Under the pieces are notes generated by a model. It was given only the letters and a program-made list of their open reading frames with translations. It searched no databases and was not told the DNA's origin. Made by a program: the position numbers and the translations under genes. Shown one piece after another: positions 17,922-24,854 of a stretch of DNA of 64,000 bases (within the stretch, counting starts at the first letter, position 1; the number at the start of each line of letters is the position of its first letter). The stretch is from Gammaproteobacteria bacterium Ga0077536 (GTDB lineage: Bacteria > Pseudomonadota > Gammaproteobacteria > Ga0077536): the NCBI GenBank assembly GCA_001464935.1, contig LNEL01000047.1:62001-126000 (forward strand), given 5' to 3'.

Positions 17922-18089
17922 TCAGGGAGAGGATTCGGGGGCGGACTCGGCGTCGGGCTGTGGCGCGGCAGCCTGGCGCTCACGTTCACGCTGGCGGTCG
18001 AGGCGCTTGCAGACGAGTTCGATCACGCCGTAACCGACGGCGAAGGCGAGCACGATCAGCAGTTCGAACCACCCCGCCCATGCGCTCAT
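17922..18089 (-). CDS. 55-residue single-helix membrane protein coupled to crtB
   Basis: This short ORF starts MSAWAGWFELLIVLAFAVGY, has one hydrophobic helix (about residues 8-27), then a strongly charged segment KRLDRQREREERQ-like in character (Lys/Arg/Glu-rich, residues 28-39) and an Ala/Pro/Glu tail. Its ATG overlaps the crtB stop by 4 bp (TCAT at 18086-18089 on the plus strand), so it is probably translated by coupling as the third gene of crtI-crtB. The frame is open for its full length and ends just before a terminator-like hairpin. Function is unknown; membrane anchoring near carotenoid enzymes is inferred. It is not TspO, which often follows crtB, because it is far too short. Confidence 0.6.
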   Translation of the reverse strand: MSAWAGWFELLIVLAFAVGYGVIELVCKRLDRQRERERQAAAPQPDAESAPESSP

Positions 18090-19168
18090 CGCGTCGGGCG
18101 GCGAAGGGACGGCGGACGACCCGTGCGCACGAGCCCGGCCTGCTGGCGCTGCTCGACGCGAATGAAGAGATCAATGGTCCAGCCCGCGCGCTCATCGAAG
18201 CGCCGGGTCCAGCGTTCGAGCGCGGACTGGGAGGCCACGGTGGCGGCCCGGCTGGCGGCCGCGTCAATCAGGAAGCGCGCTTCGGCCGGCACTTCGAAAC
18301 CTTCGGGCGGTGTGGCGCGCAGCGCGGCGAGCCCGGCGCGCAGCACGCATTCGGTCTTGCGCAACGGCGGCACGATCGCACGGCGATCGCAGGAGTTGTG
18401 GCCGTGACGCGCGACCTCGAGGCCGATTTCGCGATACAGCAGTCGCGCCGCATGCATCGCCGGGCGGTAATACCAGTTCAGGGCGCCGATGCCGCGCGCG
18501 GCGCGCTGGTACAGCACTTCAGCCACGGCCAGCAGGCGTTCGGTCACGCCGGCCAGTGCCGGTCCGTGGTGCAGCGCGCCCGGGTCGATGTCGGCATCGA
18601 TGCCCGCGTCGCTGAGCCAGTCGCGCGGCAGGTAGATGCGGCCGAGACGCGCGTCTTCACCGACGTCGCGCGCAATGTTCGTCAACTGCATCGCAATGCC
18701 GAGTTCGACGGCGCGTTCGAGCGCCGGCGCGTCGCGCCGGCCCATCAGCAGCGCCATCATCGCGCCGACGGTGCCGGCAACGCGCGTCGCATAGGCGGTC
18801 AGATCGGACAGGTTCTCATAGCGTCGGCCTTCGATGTCCCACGCGAGGCCTTCGAGCAGCGCTTCGGGCAATTCACGCGGAATGTGGAATTCGGCGACGA
18901 CCTGCGCGAACGCGCGGTCGGTCGGTGACACCGGCGGCCGCGCGGTGTAGATGCAGTCGAGCCGTTCGCGAAATTCCGCGAGCCCGGCCAGGCCACCGCC
19001 CTGATCGACCGCGTCGTCAGCCAGCCGGCAGAACGCGTACAACGCGGCGGCGGCCTGCCGCAGACGTGCCGGCAACAGCAGCGACGCCCAGAAGAAGGAA
19101 CGCGAACCGCCGACGAGCAGGTGCTCGCAGGCGGCGAAATCGGCAGCGTCAGCCATCTGCTCAGACAT
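18086..19168 (-). CDS. crtB: Phytoene synthase
   Basis: A 360-residue squalene/phytoene-synthase family enzyme that joins two geranylgeranyl diphosphates. The two Asp-rich motifs are in FCRLADDAVDQ and ARDVGEDARLGRIYLP, with WYYRPAMHAARLLY later. The start MSEQMADAADF at 19168 overlaps the crtI stop by 8 bp; an ATG four codons on is also possible. The C-terminal ~30 residues (SLRRPTR end) are basic and less conserved. Confidence 0.94.
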   Translation of the reverse strand: MSEQMADAADFAACEHLLVGGSRSFFWASLLLPARLRQAAAALYAFCRLADDAVDQGGGLAGLAEFRERLDCIYTARPPVSPTDRAFAQVVAEFHIPRELPEALLEGLAWDIEGRRYENLSDLTAYATRVAGTVGAMMALLMGRRDAPALERAVELGIAMQLTNIARDVGEDARLGRIYLPRDWLSDAGIDADIDPGALHHGPALAGVTERLLAVAEVLYQRAARGIGALNWYYRPAMHAARLLYREIGLEVARHGHNSCDRRAIVPPLRKTECVLRAGLAALRATPPEGFEVPAEARFLIDAAASRAATVASQSALERWTRRFDERAGWTIDLFIRVEQRQQAGLVRTGRPPSLRRPTR

Positions 19169-20690
19169 GCACGCGCGCCTCGGGCACCACGCTGTCGAGC
19201 ACGCGCGCCGACGACAGCACGCCCGGCAGGCCCGCGCCCGGATGCGTGCCGGCGCCAACGAGATACAGGTTCTCGATGTCTTCGCTGCGATTGTGCGGCC
19301 GGAACCACGCGCTCTGCGACAGCACCGGTTCGAGCCCGAAAGCGGCGCCCTTGAAGGCGAGCAGGCGCGTCCGGAAATCCTGCGGCGTCATCATCCACGA
19401 ACTGACGACATGCTTTTCGAGGTCGGGCAGCATCGTCGCCGACAGATGACGCGCGATGGCCTGTCGATAAGGTTCGGCTGCCTCGCGCCAGTCGATGTTC
19501 GCATCGAGGTGCGGGACCGGCGACAGCACGTAGAAGGTTTCACCGCCCGGCGGCGCCAGCGAGGGATCGGTCGCGGTCGGCCGGTGCAGATAGAGACTGA
19601 AATCCTTCGCGAGCACCTTGCGCTTGAAGATGTCGCTCAGCAGTTCACGGTACCGCGGCCCGAGCATGATCGTGTGATGCGGCACGGCCGCATACTGGCG
19701 ATCGGTCCCGAAGTACCACACGAACAGCCCCATCGAATAACGCGCGTTGTCGATGCGGCGGTCGGTCCAGCGGCGCCTTGACGCGGCCGGCAGCAGATGG
19801 CGATAGGTCCACGCGGAATCCGCGTTCGACACCACGACGTCCGCTTTCAACTGCTCTCCATCGGCGAGTCGCACGCCCGTCGCGCGCTTGCCGCTGACGG
19901 TGATCTCGGCCACTTCGCGCCCGCACTCGACGCTGCCACCCTGCCCTTCGATCAGGTTGACGAGTCCGCTGACGAGCCGTCCGGTGCCGCCCATCACGAA
20001 GTGCACGCCCCAGCGCCGTTCGAGAAACGCGATGAGGCTGTACACCGACGTGGTCGTGAACGGATTACCGCCGACGAGCAGCGGATGAAAGCTCAGTGCC
20101 ACGCGCAGTTTCGGATCCTTGACGTACTTCGCGACGAGTCCGGCGACACTGCGATAGCTCTGCAGCCGCACGAGCGCAGGCAGTGCACGCAGCATGTCGG
20201 TGAAGTGACCGAAGGGGACGTGGCCGAGTTGTTCGAAGCCGACCTTGAACACTTCCTCGCTGAGTTTCATGAAGCGTTCGTAGCCGGCGACATCGGACGG
20301 CGAGAACTTCGCGATCTCCGCGCGCATCGCGGCCGGGTCGCCGTTGCAGTTCATCAGGGCGCCGTCGTCGAAGCGCAGCGTGTACCAGGGATCGAGCGCG
20401 CGCATCTCGACGTCGTCGGCGCGCTTGCGGCCGCACAGCGCCCACAGTTCGTCGAACAGGAAAGGCGCGGTGACGATGGTCGGCCCGCAGTCGAACGTGA
20501 AGCCGTCCTGCCGCCGCACGTAGGCACGGCCGCCGGGCGCATCGAGCCGTTCGAGCACCTGCACACGGTAGCCGCGGGCCCCGAGGCGTACCGCCGCGGC
20601 GAGCCCCCCGAATCCGCTGCCGATGACAATGGCCTGCGCCTGCGCCCGCACTGGGGCAGACGCGCGAACGACAGCGGGAGCGGGTGGCAT
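19161..20690 (-). CDS. crtI: Phytoene desaturase
   Basis: A 509-residue FAD-dependent desaturase that converts phytoene to neurosporene or lycopene. The N-terminal FAD fold is AIVIGSGFGGLAAAVRLGARG, GGRAYVR follows, and NLYLVGAGTHPGAGLPGVLSSA is the C-terminal signature. Two ATGs are possible, at 20702 (MLTV) and 20690 (MPPAP). The upstream one lies inside a PpsR operator, and neither has a Shine-Dalgarno sequence, so the later one is preferred and the transcript may have almost no leader. How many desaturation steps it catalyses cannot be told from sequence. Confidence 0.93.
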   Translation of the reverse strand: MPPAPAVVRASAPVRAQAQAIVIGSGFGGLAAAVRLGARGYRVQVLERLDAPGGRAYVRRQDGFTFDCGPTIVTAPFLFDELWALCGRKRADDVEMRALDPWYTLRFDDGALMNCNGDPAAMRAEIAKFSPSDVAGYERFMKLSEEVFKVGFEQLGHVPFGHFTDMLRALPALVRLQSYRSVAGLVAKYVKDPKLRVALSFHPLLVGGNPFTTTSVYSLIAFLERRWGVHFVMGGTGRLVSGLVNLIEGQGGSVECGREVAEITVSGKRATGVRLADGEQLKADVVVSNADSAWTYRHLLPAASRRRWTDRRIDNARYSMGLFVWYFGTDRQYAAVPHHTIMLGPRYRELLSDIFKRKVLAKDFSLYLHRPTATDPSLAPPGGETFYVLSPVPHLDANIDWREAAEPYRQAIARHLSATMLPDLEKHVVSSWMMTPQDFRTRLLAFKGAAFGLEPVLSQSAWFRPHNRSEDIENLYLVGAGTHPGAGLPGVLSSARVLDSVVPEARVHV

Positions 20691-20693
20691 GAC

Positions 20694-20730
20694 TGTCAAC
20701 ATAGGTAGACAGTGTAACCAAGAATTGACA
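20694..20730 (-). promoter_or_regulatory. crtI promoter with two abutting PpsR/CrtJ operators
   Basis: Perfect TGT-N12-ACA sites lie at 20694-20711 and 20713-20730, only 1 bp apart, so the centres are 19 bp apart. This is much closer than the 8-bp gap at bchC. The downstream site reaches to within 4 bp of the preferred crtI start and covers the alternative ATG. Read toward crtI, TTGTCA in the distal site could be the -35. Confidence 0.78.
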
Positions 20731-20818
20731 AAAATCCATCGCCCCGGCCGCCGCCACACCATTTTGTCGGACACCGGCCTCCTGCCGGCGACCCTGTGCC
20801 CCGGGCCGGCGGCTGCGC

Positions 20819-22606
20819 CTAGTCGCGGATCCGCACCGCCGCGTTGATGACCCCACTGAGCTTTCTGGCGTCCGCCTGCGGCAGGGACAGGTAGCGCGCG
20901 TGCATGTCGGCAGCGAGGCCGACCGCCAGCGCGCTGCCGCGTGGCGCGGTGTCGATGAACAGCGTGCGGCAACCCTGGGCGGCGAACTGGCGCGCCGCAG
21001 CCTGTGCGTCTTCGGCGGCGCGCGCGCGTCCGCCGCTGCCGTCGCGCGCAACGTTGGCCTGCCCGTCACTGAGCACGATCACAATCGGCAGATCGCCGCG
21101 CCGCTGGACGCTGTCCGCGAGTGCGCGCGCCGCATCGAGCGCGTCCGCGAACGGCGTGCCGCCGCCCCCGGGCAGCGCGCTGAGCCTGCGCTTCGCGCGC
21201 ACCAGCGAGCGCGTCGGCGGCAACAGCAGTTCCGCCTTGCGGCCGCGAAACGCAATCAGCGCCACCTGGTCGCGCCGGACATAACAGTCGGCGAGCAGCA
21301 GTTCGACGGCGCCCTTCGCTTCGGCCAGCCGATGTGCAGCAGCCGAGCCCGACGCATCGACGACGAAGATCGTCGTCGTCTGCGTGCGCTGCTTGATCTG
21401 CCGCACGCGAAAATCCTCGCGCCGGATCAGCACCCGCGCGGGCTCCGCGTCCGCTTGCTGGCGCCGGCGCAGCGCCTGCCACGGCGCCGCCGCCCGCAGC
21501 GTGTCGATCACGCTCAGGCGTGCGTTCCCACCCGGCGTACCGGCCCGCGCGCCGCACAGCCGCCCGCGCCCCTGGCGCCCGACTTTCTGTGCGCCGGCAC
21601 GGCCGGCCGATGAGGTCCGCGCACCGCCCAGCAACTGCAACGCCTGCAACTGTGCGAGCAGCCCGGGCGGCAGCGCCGCGGTTGCCGCGGCGAGTACCTG
21701 GTCGGGCAAGGGCCCCTGGTTCGATTCGGTCGGCGTGTCAGGGGGCGGTTCGGACGCCTCGTCGCGCGCGTCGCCGTCGTCCGGCGGTTCAGGCGCCTCG
21801 GCGTCGTCCGGCGGCGCCTGATCCGGCGACGGTGGCAGCCGGCGCGCGCGCGGCGCGAGCACGAACTGCGCGGCGCACGCGGCATCGTCGGCGTCGACCG
21901 TCGCGCGTTCGTGCAGGGCGGCCGCGGCACAGGCCACCCGCGCGGCGAGACCTGCGACGCGCATCGAATCGATGCCGAGGTTCAGCGCCGTGGCGCACAG
22001 GGCTTCGAGCATGGCCGGCGGCAGGGTCACCGACGGCAACCGCGCGCGCGCCGCGACGATCGCCGCGGCGTCGGGCAGTTCGACGTCGAATTCATCGTCG
22101 GGCACATCGGGCAGGATCAGCCACGGGCCGCAGCGTTCAGCGAGCCCGGCGGGCACCTGCTCGTCGTCGCTCAATCCTTCGTCGAGCGCGATCGCGGCAA
22201 AGCGGGTCGGGCGTTGCACGTTCAGACCGTCACGCTGCACGCTGACTTCACCGGCATCCATCACGCCGGCGATGCGCGCGGCGGTGCCGGCCGGTAGGCG
22301 CTCGGCCATGGCCAGCAGCACGATGCCGCCGTCGGCCTCCGCGAGCAGGCCGCGCTCCGCCACCGGCCGTCCGGCCCCGAGCGTCGCGACCAGGTCGACG
22401 CCGCCGAGCAGGCGATGATCGGTAATCGACGGCGCGGCGCGGCGCGGTGTCGGTTGTCCCGGCCAGATCGCGCAGAGATAGTCGAGCCAGCGTTCACGTG
22501 CAGGCCCCGGTGCGGCACGCAGCACCACACCGCCGATGCCGGCCGGATCGACCGCGAGCAGTGCCGCGGCGAGACGTGCGTCCGGCGCTGCGCCGTCCGC
22601 GCTCAT
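20819..22606 (-). CDS. bchD: Magnesium chelatase ATPase-like subunit D
   Basis: A 595-residue protein that, with BchI and BchH, inserts magnesium into protoporphyrin IX, the first committed step. The N-terminal half resembles BchI but lacks a proper Walker A. A long acidic and proline-rich linker follows (rich in Pro, Asp and Glu, about residues 255-300). The C-terminal von Willebrand A domain carries the MIDAS motif DASGS near residue 415, with the second MIDAS region in LPGGGGTPFADALDAA. It begins 3 bp after bchI. Confidence 0.95.
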   Translation of the reverse strand: MSADGAAPDARLAAALLAVDPAGIGGVVLRAAPGPARERWLDYLCAIWPGQPTPRRAAPSITDHRLLGGVDLVATLGAGRPVAERGLLAEADGGIVLLAMAERLPAGTAARIAGVMDAGEVSVQRDGLNVQRPTRFAAIALDEGLSDDEQVPAGLAERCGPWLILPDVPDDEFDVELPDAAAIVAARARLPSVTLPPAMLEALCATALNLGIDSMRVAGLAARVACAAAALHERATVDADDAACAAQFVLAPRARRLPPSPDQAPPDDAEAPEPPDDGDARDEASEPPPDTPTESNQGPLPDQVLAAATAALPPGLLAQLQALQLLGGARTSSAGRAGAQKVGRQGRGRLCGARAGTPGGNARLSVIDTLRAAAPWQALRRRQQADAEPARVLIRREDFRVRQIKQRTQTTTIFVVDASGSAAAHRLAEAKGAVELLLADCYVRRDQVALIAFRGRKAELLLPPTRSLVRAKRRLSALPGGGGTPFADALDAARALADSVQRRGDLPIVIVLSDGQANVARDGSGGRARAAEDAQAAARQFAAQGCRTLFIDTAPRGSALAVGLAADMHARYLSLPQADARKLSGVINAAVRIRD

Positions 22607-22609
22607 CGA

Positions 22610-23641
22610 TCAACCCAGTTCGGCAATCGCGCGCTCGACGCGCACCGTCGACCCGGCGTCGTCGAGCGGATTGCGCCGCAGGCGATGGCGCAGCGCGGAC
22701 GTCGCGATGAGCCGCAGATCCTCGAGCGTCACGATGTCGTGTCCGTCGAGGGCGGCCACGGCGCGCGCGGCACGCATCAGGGTCAGTTCGCCGCGCAGGC
22801 CGTCGGTGCCGGCGCGCATGCACAGCCGCGAGGCCCATTCTAGCACCGCGTCGGGGACCGTGACCTGCGGCAGGCGTGCGCGCGCGTCGGTGATGCGCTT
22901 GCGCGTCTGCGTTTCGGCGCGCTTCCACTTCGCGGCGAAGGCCAGCGGATCGCGCTCATAGGCATCGCGTCGGCGCACGATTTCCACGCGCAGCGGCAGG
23001 TCGTCGGGCGTGCGCACTTCCACCGACAGGCCGAAGCGATCGAGCAGCTGCGGGCGCAGTTCACCCTCTTCCGGATTGCCGCTGCCAACGAGCACGAAGC
23101 GCGCCGGATGTCGCACGCTCAGGCCTTCGCGTTCGACGACATTCTCGCCCGACGCGGCGACGTCGAGCAGCGCATCGACCAGGTGGTCTTCGAGCAGATT
23201 CACTTCGTCGATGTACAGAAAACCGCGATGCGCGCGCGCCAGCAGGCCGGGCTCGAAGCGCTTGGTGCCACGCACGAGCGCGCTTTCGAGATCGAGTGCG
23301 CCGATCAGCCGGTCTTCGGTGGCGCCGAGCGGCAGATCGACCACCGGCACGGGCACTTCACGGGCGGCTGGCAGCGTGCCGCCTGCGGTGCAGTGCCCGC
23401 AGAGTCCGGCCGTATGCGCCGGCGCGCAGTTGTAGAGACAGTCGGTGACGACTTCGATCTTCGGCAGCAGCGCAGCCAGCGCGCGCACTGCCGTCGACTT
23501 GCCGGTGCCGCGATCGCCCAGCACTAGCACGCCGCCGATCGCAGGTTCAACGGCCGCGATCAGCATCGCGCGCTTCATTTCGTCCTGGCCTACGATGGCG
23601 CTGAAAGGAAAGGGCGCGGGGCGCGGTGTCGGTCGAGACAT
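22610..23641 (-). CDS. bchI: Magnesium chelatase ATPase subunit I
   Basis: A 343-residue AAA+ ATPase. Walker A GDRGTGKST is at about residues 42-50, and Walker B FLYIDEVNLLEDHLVDALLD follows. GATEDRLIGALDLESAL and VGSGNPEEGELRPQLLDRFGL are family blocks. The start MSRPTP at 23641 gives the usual length; the open frame upstream extends across the promoter and is not used. It is divergent from bchO. Confidence 0.96.
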   Translation of the reverse strand: MSRPTPRPAPFPFSAIVGQDEMKRAMLIAAVEPAIGGVLVLGDRGTGKSTAVRALAALLPKIEVVTDCLYNCAPAHTAGLCGHCTAGGTLPAAREVPVPVVDLPLGATEDRLIGALDLESALVRGTKRFEPGLLARAHRGFLYIDEVNLLEDHLVDALLDVAASGENVVEREGLSVRHPARFVLVGSGNPEEGELRPQLLDRFGLSVEVRTPDDLPLRVEIVRRRDAYERDPLAFAAKWKRAETQTRKRITDARARLPQVTVPDAVLEWASRLCMRAGTDGLRGELTLMRAARAVAALDGHDIVTLEDLRLIATSALRHRLRRNPLDDAGSTVRVERAIAELG

Positions 23642-23706
23642 GCAGTGTTCCTGTGCGCGTGGGCAGCACCTGCGGCGGAAGCTCCGCGCAGCGCGCCAAC
23701 GTCGCG

Positions 23707-23724
23707 TGACTACAATAGTTGACA
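23707..23724. promoter_or_regulatory. Near-match PpsR/CrtJ site between bchI and bchO
   Basis: TGA-N12-ACA lies at 23707-23724 in the 126-bp gap between divergent bchI and bchO. It differs from the consensus at one half-site base. A TTGACA hexamer overlaps its right half. With only one imperfect copy, binding would probably be weaker than at the other promoters. Confidence 0.5.
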
Positions 23725-23767
23725 GCCCGCAATGTAACATCTTTCCTCGAATACGAGGCAAGCACGC

Positions 23768-24631
23768 TTGAAGCACGGACGGTTGATCTGGGAAGAAGAC
23801 GGGCGCGACTGGCCGCACCGCGAGTTGAGCCGTTTCGTGCACGCAGGCGGCACACGCTGGCATGTGCAGATCGGCGGTCACGGCCCGGCGGTGCTGCTGG
23901 TGCACGGCACCGGCTCCGCCTCGCACACCTGGCGCCACCTGTTGCCGCGGCTGCTGCCTCATTACACGGTCATCGCGCCGGATCTGCCGGGCCACGGTTT
24001 TTCGGGTCCGCCGCAGGATGGCCGTTACGGGCTCGACGATCTCGCCCGCGGCCTCGGTGCGCTGCTCGCGGCGCTCGATCTGACGCCGGCGATCGTCGCC
24101 GGCAACTCGGCCGGCGCCGCGATCGTCGCGCGCCTGAGTCTCGATGCGCGCACGCCGCCATCGCGGCTCATCAGCTTCAACGGCGCCCTGCTCCCGCTGA
24201 GCGGCGTCAGCGGTGTGCTGTTTCCGCCGCTCGCGAAGCTGGCCGCGCTGAGTCCCTGGGTCGCCTTCCTGTTCGCGCGCAGCGCGGCCGAGCGGCGGGC
24301 GGTCGAGCGCATGGTGCAGGGGACCGGTTCAACCCTCGACACCACCGGGGTCGACCTGTACCAGCGCCTCCTGCGCAGCCCCGGCCATGTGGAATCGGTG
24401 ATCAGGATGATGGCGCACTGGCGACTCGAGCGGCTCGCCGCCGACCTGCCGGGGCTGAATTCCGCCCTGGCCCTCGTCGTCGGCCTCGCGGACCGCATCG
24501 TGCCGCCCGCGACCGCCGACGCCATCCAGCGCCTGCTGCCGTCGGCCGTCATCGAGCGTCTGCCCGGCCGCGGGCACCTGCTGCACGAAGAAGACCCCGT
24601 CGCCGCCGCCCGCTGCTTTGACGTGCAGTAA
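23768..24631 (+). CDS. bchO: Alpha/beta hydrolase of the magnesium chelatase operon
   Basis: A 287-residue alpha/beta hydrolase, BchO, a conserved photosynthesis-cluster protein proposed to assist magnesium chelation though its reaction is not settled. The nucleophile elbow is GNSAG, the oxyanion segment LLVHGTGSASHTW, and the C-terminal catalytic His is in GRGHLLHEEDP. The N-terminal EEDGRDWPHRELSRFV block is typical of BchO. The first in-frame start is TTG at 23768, with GAGG 9 bp upstream; no ATG is available. It is the last photosynthesis gene on this side. Confidence 0.9.
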   Translation: MKHGRLIWEEDGRDWPHRELSRFVHAGGTRWHVQIGGHGPAVLLVHGTGSASHTWRHLLPRLLPHYTVIAPDLPGHGFSGPPQDGRYGLDDLARGLGALLAALDLTPAIVAGNSAGAAIVARLSLDARTPPSRLISFNGALLPLSGVSGVLFPPLAKLAALSPWVAFLFARSAAERRAVERMVQGTGSTLDTTGVDLYQRLLRSPGHVESVIRMMAHWRLERLAADLPGLNSALALVVGLADRIVPPATADAIQRLLPSAVIERLPGRGHLLHEEDPVAAARCFDVQ

Positions 24632-24638
24632 GCCCGGC

Positions 24639-24661
24639 TTTGGCGCGTGCACTGCGCCAAA
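24639..24661 (+). terminator. Inverted repeat after bchO
   Basis: TTTGGCGC and GCGCCAAA form a perfect 8-bp stem with a 7-base loop, 7 bp after the bchO stop. No T-run follows, so termination would be factor-assisted or weak. It marks the right edge of the photosynthesis cluster. Confidence 0.5.
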
Positions 24662-24757
24662 CACGCGCACTTCGGCGCACACCACCCCACATGAAGGAAG
24701 ATTTGTCGCGCCAAATGAAGGCGCAGCGAAAAACCATGTACGGGGTGTTTGTACCGG

Positions 24758-24773
24758 GCCACTCTTGAGTGGC
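24758..24773. promoter_or_regulatory. Perfect palindrome before the RND transporter gene
   Basis: GCCACTCTTGAGTGGC is a 16-bp palindrome with a 2-base centre (7-bp arms TT-separated), 82 bp before the RND gene start. Its position suits an operator for an unidentified regulator, though it may be chance. No -10/-35 pair is clear nearby. Confidence 0.3.
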
Positions 24774-24854
24774 AGAATCACCCGGCCCGGCCCGCCGGGC
24801 CTGCTCCTGGCAGCCGTCCAGCCATAAGATGAAAGCTACTCGAGGGAGAGGATC

